Assembly (NCBI RefSeq): GCF_030272615.1
Contig: NC_081414.1
Location: forward strand, 308,307,164-308,371,163
Direction: 5' to 3'
Source: Cryptomeria japonica
Lineage: Eukaryota > Streptophyta > Pinopsida > Cupressales > Cupressaceae
DNA length: 64,000 bases
Shown here in pieces: positions 1 to 10,117 of the stretch. How positions within the stretch are numbered: position 1 is the first letter of the stretch; each line of letters starts with the position of its first letter. The position numbers and the translations under genes were made by a program. The notes beneath the pieces were generated by a model. It did not search any database and was not told the DNA's origin. It saw only the letters and a list, made by a program, of their open reading frames with translations.

Positions 1-2
1 AA

Positions 3-1283
3 GAAGGAATTGATTATAATGAAACCTTTGCACCAGTAGCTAGAATTTAGGCAGTCAAATTATTCTTGGCTTTTGCAGCACACAAGAACTACAAAGTATA
101 TCAAATGGATATTAAATGTGCATTTTTGAATGGAGATCTTGAAGAAGAAGTTTACATTGAGCAACCTGATGGATTTTCTTTAACAGATAACAAAGATAGG
201 GTTTGCAGGCTAAGGAAAGCTTTGTATGGGTTGAAGCAAGCTCCAAGAGCTTAGTATGCTAGATTGGATAAATATCTTTTTAAGATTGGTTTTTCTAAAG
301 GTAATGCTGACAACAACTTATACTATAAAGTGACTAATGATGACATCTTGGTTATAGAAGTTTTTGTTGATGATATAATCTTTGGAGGAGAAGATGGATT
401 ATGTAAAGACTTTTTTATTGAAATGCAACATGAATTTGAAATGTCTATGATTGGAAAGATAAAATTCTTCTTAGGATTGCAGATTTCACAGACTAATAAA
501 GGTATATTCTTGAGTCAATCCAAGTACTTGAAAGAGTTACTAAAGAAATTTGGGATGGAGAACTCTAAACCAGTAAGCACACCTATGACTACAAATGACA
601 AGTTATCACTAAGGGATGAATCTACACCTGTTAATCCGACTAGATACAAGTTTATGATAGGAAGCCTACTGTATTTGACACAAACAAGACCTAATATTAT
701 TAATGCAGTATGTATTGTTTCAAGATTTTAGAGTAATCTTAGAGAAAATCATGAATAAATAGTAAAAAGGATTTTCTGGTACTTACAAGGCACTACAAAT
801 CTTGGTTTATGTTATCCTAGAGATAAAAACTTTGAATTATGTGCATACACAGATGAAAATTGGGCAGGAGATGTGGATGATAGAAAATGCACCACTGGTG
901 GAGCATTCTTTCTTGGAAACAGATTAATTTCTTGGTTGAGTAAGAAACAAACTTGTACATCTTTATCAATAGTTGAATCAAAATATGTTGCAGCAACAAC
1001 TAATTGTACACAAGTATTATGGCTTAAGCAAATGTTGAAGGACATAAAGGTAAAATTCAAGGAACCTATAATTATCTATTGTGATAACACTGCAGCAATT
1101 GATATATCTAAGAATCTGGTACTACATTCTAAAACCAAACATGTTTCTATCAAATTGAATTTTCTGAAAGAGAATGTTGAAGCAAAAGAAGTAAAACTGG
1201 TTTATGTGAATACTAAAGAGCAAATTGCAGATATTTTCACTAAACCTCTGCCTAAGGAGACCTTTGAATATCTTAGAGACTAG
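3..1283 (+). pseudogene. pol: copia reverse transcriptase / RNase H (3' part of pol)
   Basis: One reading frame encodes the C-terminal part of a copia polyprotein. In order it shows the conserved ETFAPVAR block, QMDIKCAFLNGDLEEEVY, ALYGLKQAPRA, the catalytic FVDDIIF (copia YVDD box), the LGLQI block, and RNase H with GGAFFLGNRLISWLSKKQ and the terminal TKPLP motif. At least four in-frame stops break it, near 48, 252, 729 and 756. The first two replace conserved residues (the stop after QAPRA stands where copia has W). No frameshift is needed to read through, so decay is mostly by point mutation. It would make cDNA and degrade the RNA template in virus-like particles if intact. Confidence 0.9.
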
Positions 1284-1684
1284 CTTGGGGTCATACCCCC
1301 ACCAGTAGAGACTTAAACAGTTGATGTTTGTCATCAACTGACAGAATTAACAGAGAAATATTTTACTCCAACTTTGATGAGGAGATCTACTTCTTAGGGG
1401 GAGTAGTTGGCATACTGAATTGATTGGTATTTTGTATTTGAACCTAGCTTTTTGGCTTTGGCATTTGATGTCAAAGGGGGAGAGATTGATATGGAAAAAC
1501 ATAAGGAAAACACATGTTACTCTCAGGGGGAGAGATTGTTACTTTGAAGAGATTGATTCTAAATTTTGATTTCTAGTTATGATCTCTTTTGGGAGATTAT
1601 TGGTTTATTGGTATTTGGCATTTTTGTTTTGGCACTTTGATGGTTTTTCCATCTTGTGTCGCCATCAATGCCAAAGGGGTAGAT
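1284..1684 (+). other. 3' untranslated region of copia B with several polypurine-like tracts
   Basis: No coding sequence. Four purine-rich motifs of the kind that prime plus-strand DNA recur here: near 1396-1404 (AGGGGGAG), 1472-1484 (AAAGGGGGAGAG), 1525-1535 (AGGGGGAGAG) and 1671-1683 (CCAAAGGGGTAGA). Only the last abuts the LTR and is the likely functional tract. Phrases such as ttggtattt and the tttggcatttgatg type recur around them, which suggests local duplication. Confidence 0.6.
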
Positions 1685-2741
1685 TGTTGGTATTTTGGTA
1701 TGGTTTTGTCTTTGATGTCAACACCTATCAAACACTTATCAACTCTAGTACTTTGGAGAATTGACAATGTTCATTGACAAGCAAGTGACTTATGCATAGT
1801 CACCGGTATCTGGTACACTGGCAAGATATATTGTTCACCAGCACTTGGAATGATATGGAAAACATCTGGTTATGTTGAAGACATCATTTGGACACTTTGT
1901 CTTGGAGATTTGTTCATTGGCATATTCATATTTGTATATTTGTTGTTACCGGCAAATAGGTCTAGGTTATGCACCGACATGCTTATCTATTCTAGATCAG
2001 CACATCATGCTTTGGAGATGATTTTGTTGTTATTGTAAATGTATAAGCCGACATGTCAAATCGAATATTGCATCGATTATTGATTTACTTGTAATTATTT
2101 TATTGTAATATCTTTTAGAGTCGACCTACTAAAATTGGTCTTAGGTTATGGTATATATGTAAGATCTTATTTGTAAGATCGATATACGATTGGAATAAGG
2201 AATTGTAAGAAGGTATATGCGAGAATAAGTAGAGCTATACATGCATACATCATTTGAAGGTGAAGCAAGGTTTTTGTAAAGACAATTAGAACTACACCGG
2301 TACTGAATCCAACATATGAGGATGCTATTTTGAGTAGTACATTCTCATTGGATTTAACGATCCAATTGTAGTCAGTGTGACTCCTATTTGTGTTTGAGCA
2401 GTGAGCTCTAGGCGCTTGGCCTTTCTGCATGTGCACAACCCATTTGTATACACATACTATCTGTAGTAGTATCATCTGATTGTGGGTAAGGTTTCCAACT
2501 ATGGTTTTTCCCCTTACAGGGTTTCCATGTACAAATATTGGTGTTATGTGTTGTGGATGTTATTGTCTTTCTATTTCATGCATTAAACTTTACTGGTACT
2601 ATAATTAACTGATAAATTGTCTACTGGCATAAAGTTTGGTTTACTGATATTAAGCATTAAGGTTGGTTAAGTTGTTTTGGTTTGAATTTATTTGACAACT
2701 GATTCACCCCCCCCCCTCTCAGGTGTCTCTGAGACCTAACA
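1685..2741 (+). repeat. 3' LTR of copia B
   Basis: Begins TGTTGG directly after a polypurine tract and ends CCTAACA. A run of about ten C and a short stem-loop lie just inside the 3' end, as in the LTRs of N1 and N2. The length is 1057 bases. It contains a TATA-like tatatatg near 2152, so a promoter is plausible. Its internal short ORFs look meaningless. Confidence 0.82.
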
Positions 2742-3805
2742 TCATCTACCTCATATCCAAGCTCAGTGATCCATATTTTCCTAGGTTCAACTGCTTCCAT
2801 GAGTGTTTCATCTGTTTTCACCATAAAACATATGTCACTGGAGTACTTCTCCACAATGTTCTTAGAGATTCTTTCCCTTTGCCTCATATTTTCTTGAAAT
2901 GTCTTAAAGAAACCCCAGAGCTTCTCATCCCTACCGGTACCAAGACTAGTGATAGCCATTTTGATTTGCATACCTACCCATATGTCATGAGCCCATTGCT
3001 TCTTTACTAAACTGGGTAGCTCATTCAGGAAATAAAGCATTAAACAGACAATTAAGTTTCCATATCTGAATGTGCCTTTCTTGGTTCCTTTGATCTTTTT
3101 AAGGTTTAACATTAACTCACTCCTCATCCATTCGCATAAGTTATATTTCACATTATTTCTTAACATTTGATATGCAACATGAATGCATGAACTTGCAACA
3201 TAATTCAAGAGATTTGATTGAGTTACCTTATATCCTATGATCATGCTTGCAAATTTAATGTTTGAGTCAATTATTGTCCTTATCCTCATTGATCTGTTAT
3301 CCAGTGTGGAACCGGTGAGTTTTTGAACCTCTATGTTGGAAATTTTCTTACCAGGTTCTTGTCCAACCCTAGGTAAGTTGATGACAACTTGAATAGATTC
3401 CTTTGTGATCATGTAGGATCTATCCAACCAAATGAATTCATTATGAACCCTTCTTAGGATGTATTTGATAACTTCATCCTTGAATTCTTATAAATACAAA
3501 ATACCGGTTAACCCTAGATCCTCAATTGCCTTAAATTTTGGTTTGATCTTTCCAGTGTCTCCCAGTATCACTGATTGATACATTCTTTTTATGTCTTTGG
3601 TACCTAGATCCTCAAGAGTGCAGTGGATATATGCCCTCACATCTTCAACATACATTACTCCTTCAGGAACCCTAGAAAATGCTCCCGCAAAGTCTTCCTT
3701 CTTCGCAATTTTGGGAACCTCCTTAAAAACTGGCCTTAACCTATCCTTAACTTTGATGATTGTCAAATTTGCAATAAAAGTAGGAGCAGAAGATCCAGAT
3801 GCCAT
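2742..3805 (-). pseudogene. ORFX, N-terminal part (N1 copy), function unknown
   Basis: I do not recognise this protein. It starts most likely at the methionine of MASGSSAPTF, since the N2 copy has a methionine (MALSYH) at the matching place. The frame stays open apart from one stop near 3488. Visible features: a KVKDRLRPVFKEVP block, DVRAYIHCTLEDL, a segment ITKESIQVVINLPR, and a moderately hydrophobic RYGNLIVCLMLYFLNELP. The same order and frame recur in N2: EIKGRAKPIFKKHP, YIRAYIHCDLEEL, RYGTLLICLALYFLNEIP, GYEVDS. The N1 copy stops after GYEVDD, where copia B is inserted. A remote link to the putative plant transposon protein domain family is possible (ITKE...LPR, then RYG-L hydrophobic block), but this is a guess. 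Confidence 0.7.
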
Positions 3806-4165
3806 ATCAGAAAATACCCGAGTGAATGCCGATGGATGATTTGAGTGCTTCAGATAATTGCTCAAAATCCTTTCTCAATACTTTTCTCACTCTTAGTTCT
3901 CCTTTACTTCACTCTAATTCTTTGAATGACCAGTGAGTGAAAATGAATTCACCTAGCTTCTTTTATCAGCGAATAAAACCCTAATTTTCTATCATTAATG
4001 TTTCACCAAAAACCCTACGGATGTCGATTTCACAGTTAAGTGTCGGGGTAACCTTCATCAATGATAAACATAGTTCTCCAGATTTCTTTCCAGATCTCCT
4101 TAGATCTCTTCCAGGGTAATATGCAAAATTTAGCAGTGAATTTGCCAACCCCTAAGGCTTATGCC
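3806..4165 (-). other. spacer between gag-like ORF and ORFX of N1
   Basis: No ORF of note. On the minus strand the part just before ORFX is rich in GA/AAG, like a plant 5' leader, and a TGATAAAAG sequence lies farther upstream. The N2 copy also has a GA-rich stretch before its ORFX. This leaves open that ORFX has its own promoter, but no clear TATA box is visible. Confidence 0.35.
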
Positions 4166-5330
4166 TCAATTACCGGTGGAATTTCCTACCGGTGGAGGAA
4201 TACTCTGTTCTACCAGTGGATTTGCCGGTATAGATCCATCTCCACTTTGTTCTTCATATTTTCTAGCCCATCTCTTAGTATGATCTTGTTGTATTTCATC
4301 TACCTTCTGCTTCCCTTTCTCATTGTCTTTATCATTATTAGTCGGTTGAGTCTTGCTTCTGCAATACTTAGCAACATGACCTATTTTCCTGCATGCATAA
4401 CATGTAACATTGCTCTTTTGAATTGCTTTGACATATCCGGTATTATTATTATTTCTTGACCTACAATGATTAGCAAAATGTCCAAACTTTCTACGTGCAT
4501 GACATTTAACATTCATTCTACAGTCTTCTGATTTGTGACCATATTTCTTGTAATTTGTGCATTGACCAGGAACAAAATTGTAGTTTTGATTTGCCTTATT
4601 TATACGTTATTTAAGCATATGCCCAAATTTATTGCAAACAAAATATCTACCATTGAATTTATAAGCATTAGATTGGCTTACCGGTTTCCTCCGTTCTGAT
4701 GAGTTCTGCATATCTGTTGTTTGACCTTCATTAGCAGTACCAGAGCTTTCATCTTGCACAAATCCAAGTCCTCTAGAATCATCAATCTGTCTTTGTCTTT
4801 TCAGTAAGTCATCCTTTTGTGTAGCACTGATCCTAAACTTTTCTTTATATTCACGTGCAGTAGTCAAATCATCTCTCAAAGTAGTTATTTGCCTTTCAAG
4901 TTCTTGTTCATTGTTCTGGGAGTGTGCCAAATCAGTTCTCAATAGATTATTCTCATGAGTCAATCTTCTACATTCATCAAATTTGATCTTCAAAGATAAA
5001 ACAAGACTATCTTCCTTCTTCTTTATGTCCTCAATATCTTTTGATAACCTCATGGTCAGATCTTGCATTTTATTCTTCATGAGCATATTTGATTGACTTA
5101 GTTTCTAACATTGTTCCTTAAGAGCATTCTTCTCCTCATCATCCGGTTGTTGTAGAAGTTCTTTTCTCTTGGCTTAAGCAGATGAAAACCTTTCTTACAG
5201 GATAAGAATGAATTCATTTGCAAGAATCCAATTCTTCTTGCAATTTCAAATTATTCATCCTTTCAGCATCATAATCCTCAACAGCCATCTCAATTTGTTT
5301 CTCCATAGCCATATTCAAAGATTTTGGTTT
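4166..5330 (-). pseudogene. gag: gag-like protein: coiled coil plus four CCHC zinc knuckles
   Basis: Starts near MAMEKQIEMAVEDYDAE, shortly after the primer-binding site. The first third is a heptad-rich coiled coil (DECRRLTHENNLLRTDL, NNEQELERQITTLRDDL). Then come four tandem nucleic-acid-binding knuckles. The last, CYACRKIGHVAKYC, is a perfect C-X2-C-X4-H-X4-C. The other three (around YFVCNKFGH, CTNYKKYGHKSEDC, CHARRKFGHFANHC) have lost a cysteine to Tyr or Arg. The C-terminal tail is Lys/Asp/Glu rich. At least one frameshift (between 5214 and 5086) and a stop near 4607 break it. The capsid-type UBN2 domain of copia Gag is not visible, so this may be only the C-terminal half of an ancestral Gag. 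Confidence 0.7.
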
Positions 5331-5372
5331 TAGGATTTTTCTCAAGTTGTTAAACTTCTTGTAAGGTACCAA

Positions 5373-5386
5373 GCTCTGATACCAAT
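5373..5386 (-). other. primer-binding site of N1
   Basis: On the minus strand the 5' LTR end ...CCCAACA is followed by ATTGGTATCAGAGC. TGGTATCAGAGC is the standard initiator tRNA-Met complement used by plant copia elements. Confidence 0.88.
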
Positions 5387-6298
5387 TGTTGGGATATGAG
5401 AACACTGAGAGGGGGGGGGGGGGGTCAATCAGTGTTCTACTGGAATCAACAATATTTAACTTTTTAAACCATGCATTTATGTACTGCTAAATAAATAAGC
5501 ATATAACAAGAAGAAAATAAACCATCCACATAAATGAACACCATAACACACAAAATTTATACTTGGAAAACCTCAATGAGGAAAAACCACGGTGGGATTG
5601 TGACCCACAATATCAGTTCACTGGCCATATGAAAATATATTACATAAATAGGGTCTTGCACTTGCAGGAAGGCATACTGCCTAGAGCATACTACTCATCA
5701 CTAAAGAGCCTCAATAACTACAATCTTTTTGCCAGAGTAAATTACTAAAAATAAAATCAAGAATGCATCTGCTATGCCAGATAGAGTTCTGGTTCTAGTT
5801 CTTCTCTATACCGATTCACAATCTTGGACTATTACTGGTATTACTTCTCCTCCAAGAGTGCTTTCCTAGCTATCTATAGATCATTGCATGATACAATGTT
5901 CACATACAAAAATGATCTCCATACATATATTTCACATCTCACAGTTCTGCTATATGTCTATCTTTATACCATCTCTTCATCACTTAAATTGACCTAGCAG
6001 ACTGACTTATATATCTATTACATATGATATGTCTTATGTTAGCTTACAATGCATTTACAAAGAATATTCAATGTCAGCCTCGACAATAATTACAAAATGA
6101 TTTACTAAAATAAATCTTTCTTGATGTTGGCTTCCTTGAAGTACTGATGTCGGTGTCAGTGTAGCCTTGAATACTTCCAACCTCGGTATATGCCTCCTAG
6201 TGTCAGTTTGTAACTTCCATCAAGTCTTGTTGCCTTCTATCTGATCTTGTTGCCATCAATGACAACAAAATGAATCCAATAAGTGTCAATTTCCAACA
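5387..6298 (-). repeat. 5' LTR of N1
   Basis: 912 bases with TGTTGG / CCAACA ends in inverted orientation, next to the primer-binding site. A run of 14 G sits at 5411-5424, bracketed by inverted GAACACTGA (5400-5408) and TCAGTGTTC (5429-5437). The matching LTR of N2 is 942 bases and has the same architecture, so both elements belong to one family. Confidence 0.85.
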
Positions 6299-7434
6299 AC
6301 TACATCACATGTTCAATGGATCCACAAGCCACAATGGAAGGTCAATGCCAGATTGACCATTAGTGATAGTTTGATTTGCTAGGCTGGGCAAGATCTATGT
6401 TAGCGTTTCAGATTGATTTTTAAAATGTAATAAAAGGTTTTATTTGTCACTCGTGCGGGAAAGTTAGAACAAACAAAATGCAGGCTTGTCGACATGGAAT
6501 AAGATAGCGACAAGTCAGGACACTTGAATCCTAACTCATCCCTAAGGGACCTTTTGGAAGGTTTCTATTGGGTCAAGGATGATTTGACAAGAAGGAATGA
6601 CTATTTTAGAGGCATAAGGGGATTCAGATAGCTTCTGAGTTGGAGATGAAGGATCACAGGTTCCCTAATGAAATCAGAGATCGCTTGTTGATAGGGATTC
6701 TGAAGAAAAAATTGTACACTTAAGTAGGAATAAGATCAGAACAAAATTGTTCGCATAAGATGAGCCTTAGCAGGAGGCAGTGGATTTGATGGGCATGATT
6801 TCTAGAATCCATAGCTGGCAGATTGAGTTGAAAGCACCAAAATGATTATTTTTCACGTGACTGAGCATCACCAGATGAAGTGTTTTTTATTATAAATACA
6901 ATAGGGTGGTGACTAAATTGGTAGAAGAGAAAATAATCCTCTTCATTTTCTAAGAGCAGTTCTTTCCTCATTAAGGAAGATGATTTTTGAGTAGGATCAT
7001 GCATGGAGTTGTTGTGTGCTCTGTGATATTGGATGGGTGTTTTTCTTTTATGTGAGTGTGTTTATTGCTAGAGGGGTTGTGAAAGTGAGAAGGATTTCCA
7101 GAGGGGGCATGAAAGCCATTTATTATAAAGAAAGGCCACGCATGGCATAACCTCTTCTTCTACTCTAGCATTGGATGGAAGGGGGTTCTAAAAAGGAGCC
7201 CATAGAGGATTGAAAGAAGGATTTGTTTGGGTGGGGAGTGGTAGCTAGTAATCTCTATGATTGTATCGATGTTGTGACCCCTCCCCAACATATTATGTTT
7301 CCCCTTAAGCTCCTCCTTCAACTTTCTCTAATCCTGGGCATGATGGATTGAACTCCTCTTCTAGTTTAGTGGAAACTTTTCTTCTTGTCGGGACCCAGTA
7401 TCCCTTCTGAGAAGGGAAATGCTCTGTTGAATAG
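6299..7434. other. unassigned spacer between N1 and P
   Basis: No convincing ORF, RNA gene or paired repeat. A short plus-strand stretch around 6640-6730 can be read as a Gag-like peptide, but it has no motif and soon meets stops. It may be old TE debris or host spacer. The last bases (AATAG) may be one half of the target duplication of element P. Confidence 0.4.
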
Positions 7435-8267
7435 TGTTGGTTGAAAATTTTTTACACTTGAGGAAATATACAAAATTGTGGCTTCAACCACACTGTGTGA
7501 GTAAAACTCTTCTAATTAAGGGAAGGCTCCCCCTATCTACAAACTAAACTAATCTAATATGAGTGGGACAACAATCTTTCTTCTTCTTTCAAGAAAAACT
7601 ATACTCTTTTCTCTTCACAGAAAAGTAGTAGCAACTGGAAAAAAATAACAGCAAATACAGAAATGAGATTTCTTTGTAGCATTTTTGGAACATAAAGGGA
7701 AGCAAAGTTTCCATGAAGGCACAAAGACCTTCGTCACTTCCCCAGGATGGGAAAATAGAAAGAAAGCTCACAGTCTTCGACTATCTATTCTCTTATCAAC
7801 CATTTTAGATGATTTTCTGCTAACTAAGCACAATATGTAGTAGCTCAAAGTATAACTACATGATGCCCTTCAACTCACATGCACAAGTCTTAAAAATAGA
7901 AGCAGCAAAAAGTCTACAAGCTATCTTCCCACTTTAGCTTTCCACACTAGTTTTAGATATGATAAGCAACTCAATGTCTACAAGACCAAAACTGAAAACC
8001 AAACATATAACTCTAAATACAATTAGCAGCTCAAAGTTTGCAAGATTGAATTTAAATCCCTCTTTCACAATAGAACAAAACTCACAATCAACTCTAGAAA
8101 ATATCGTCACATACCAACTTGAATTGGCACAAAGTCTCAACACAACTTGCCTCTTTTATTGAAAGCAATCTGATTTACATCTAAACTCAAAGTCTTAGAG
8201 TGCATATACAAACTGGCAAAATTTTGTTTCATTTCAAAAAAGATCCTATTTACAAATGAGGGTCCTC

Positions 8268-8275
8268 CTTATATA
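8268..8275 (-). promoter_or_regulatory. TATA box in 3' LTR of P
   Basis: The minus strand reads TATATAAG in the context CTATATAAGGAGGACC. The same box is kept in the other LTR at 12434-12441. Its place between the palindrome array and the inner end of the LTR fits an LTR promoter (U3/R border). Confidence 0.65.
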
Positions 8276-8694
8276 GAAAAATGTTGGAGAAAAATGTGGG
8301 CATAGTGGACTAATTCAACTGCATAGTCCCACTTGACTACAACTTCAGCAGAAAGAAAATATACAGCTGCGAGAAAACTTGCAGCATCTATCAATGTAAC
8401 TACATGAAAAGAAAGTGTCAAAAAGAGGACACTTTATTCATCTTTCTCCTCCTTATTGGATTTCTGAAATTCTTCAAACCGAGCTAAAGCAACTTGCATC
8501 TTAGCTTTGTCTAGCGCCATATCAACAATCTCATTAGTGCATCTTCTTTTCTTTGTCGATTTGCTAGGAGAGGGATCGAACATTTCAACATGGATCATTA
8601 GTGTTTTGAAAATGATCACCATCAGACGACCAAATTTCATCAATCAGAACAAGAAAAAGGAGTCAGAAATGACGTAGGAGACAAAATGGGAAAA

Positions 8695-9392
8695 ACTTGC
8701 AGGTTAGACTTTAAAGTCCAAACTACATGTTCAAACAACATCATACGTAGGTCGGATTTTAAAGTCCAACCTATAAGGGAAAAAATTGACAAGCAAATGC
8801 ATGTTGGACTTTAAAGTCCAATCTGCAACTTGGGAAAGAAACTCAAAATTTGCACATTGGACTTTAAAGTTCGATGTGCAAAGAAAATCAATCAAACATT
8901 GCATATCGGACTTTAAAGTCTGATATGTGTGAAGGGCAAACCTTAACTTTCAGGTCAGGAAAAATTCCCTGACCTGCACATGGACCTTGGCAAATTGAAA
9001 CAAAAATAATCATGCAAGAAAAGACTCCTTGCAAGTCAGACTTTAAAGTCCAACATGCAACTTCCTTCTTGCTAAACTGCACATCGGACTTTAAAGTCCG
9101 ATGTGCAAGGGAAAAGTCCCTGCAGGTCAAACTTTAAAGTCCGCTCTGTAGGAAAAGAAATGCTTGCAAGTCAGACTTTAAAGTTCGATCTGCAGGGAAA
9201 GAACCAAAACATTGCACATCGGATTTTAAAGTCTGATGTGCAATTCTAACAAAGAAAAACCCTGTAGGTCGGACTTTAAAATCTGATCAGTAGAGAAGAT
9301 TGCCAAAATATTGCACATCAGACTTTAAAGTCTGATGTACAATTCTTTCTAAGAAACACTCTGCAGGTCGGACTTTAAAGTCCGACCTATAG
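8695..9392. repeat. array of 13 palindromes with core CGGACTTTAAAGTCCG, plus one variant palindrome
   Basis: Units are centred near 8712, 8760, 8811, 8865, 8914, 9044, 9091, 9136, 9179, 9227, 9277, 9325 and 9375, mostly 43-54 bases apart. Each has CTTTAAAG at its centre with arms CGGA/TCCG or decayed forms. Outer arms are of two kinds, GCAGGT/ACCTGC and GCACAT/ATGTGC, which alternate for part of the array. Unit 7 (9079-9106) is a perfect 28-base palindrome. Between units 5 and 6 sits a different palindrome of the CAGGTCAGG/CCTGACCTG type at 8951-8976. Confidence 0.95.
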
Positions 9393-9564
9393 GCAAAACT
9401 GCAAAATCTAAAAAAATTTTAAAAAAGAGAAAAACAAAAGACAAAAGGCAAAAGAGGCTAACCAACAGAGTCAATCAACCTTTCTCGAAGGACGTGAGGC
9501 ATGAAATGGACCAGTTTTGTAGGGTTGCCTCATGATTTTAGCTATGCTAAAATCAAGGACAATA

Positions 9565-10117
9565 GCTGGCTTTGACTAGGGAACAAGTTACACCACTTGA
9601 AGCTTGTAGAATCCAGAACTCTGAGTGCCTGTATCCATTGGGCTATAGAGTCAAGCGACAAAAGGACTAAGACACAAAACAACTTACTAAAAAGAAAGAC
9701 ACAGACTTGTGCAACTACACTTATTGAAAAGAAAACTAACTTAACGTAAACTAACTGACAATTGAAACCTTCCTAAATGAAACCATTCACAGGCTTTCCA
9801 AAATAGTTGCCTTTTTTCAGCAGCTTGCAATGCCTTGCATGATCATAAGCAACTTTGTATAGATAGAGCACAAACAAGTGTACTAGGACTTGATGCAACA
9901 CTCCTTGGAGGAGATGAACAAATCCACCTTCCTCTTGGGGTGAATCATATGTGCTGCTACCCCAAGGTGGAGTTTTGAAACCGGACTACTCTTGCTTAGC
10001 TGAATATACTTTTTTGGCTTCTTTCTCAAGTATATCCTCTAGCTCATGTACAAGTGGGACCTCTGGCTTTCCATTAGCCTCCAACCAAGCAAGATGTTTG
10101 ATTGGACATCCTCTTTA
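9565..10117 (-). other. 3' untranslated part of element P
   Basis: Between the gag stop and the 3' LTR. No ORF or clear polypurine tract is seen. The bases next to the LTR are not strongly purine-rich, which leaves the exact LTR edge open. Confidence 0.45.

Larger units (their letters stand above)
1..2741 (+). mobile_element. Ty1/copia element B, 3' half
   Basis: The window opens inside the reverse transcriptase of a plus-strand copia element. It continues through RNase H, a ~400-base untranslated stretch and a complete 3' LTR. The right edge is exact: the LTR ends in ...CCTAACA and the next bases resume the minus-strand ORFX of element N1, so B is inserted in that ORF. The left end and 5' LTR lie outside the window, so a target-site duplication cannot be checked. 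The coding part keeps one frame but has several stops, so this copy is dead. Confidence 0.9.
2742..6298 (-). mobile_element. non-autonomous LTR element N1 (gag-like ORF plus ORFX, no pol)
   Basis: Minus-strand element. It has a complete 5' LTR (5387-6298), a primer-binding site, a coiled-coil/zinc-knuckle ORF, then a second long ORF (ORFX). It is cut by copia B at 2741 and the rest lies outside the window. No protease, integrase or reverse transcriptase motif occurs between the primer-binding site and ORFX, so it would need proteins from a partner element. The tRNA-Met type primer site and TGTTGGG/CCAACA ends point to copia ancestry. Confidence 0.75.
7435..9564 (-). repeat. 3' LTR of element P
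   Basis: Paired with 11601-13812; most of the length is alignable by eye with scattered differences. Read on the minus strand, the order is the palindrome array (9392 to 8697), then a TATA box (8275-8268), then the transcribed part. Short ORFs inside it (for example around 7959-8162) have no recognisable content. The outer end near 9557-9564 is uncertain by a few bases. Confidence 0.85.

Noticed and set aside
2167-2475. 102-codon minus-strand ORF
   Set aside because: It lies wholly inside the copia B LTR and has no recognisable content.
8695-9392. Regularly spaced repeats that might suggest a CRISPR array
   Set aside because: Units are diverged palindromes inside a plant LTR, present identically in the partner LTR, with no cas genes. 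The regular spacing is a property of the LTR.
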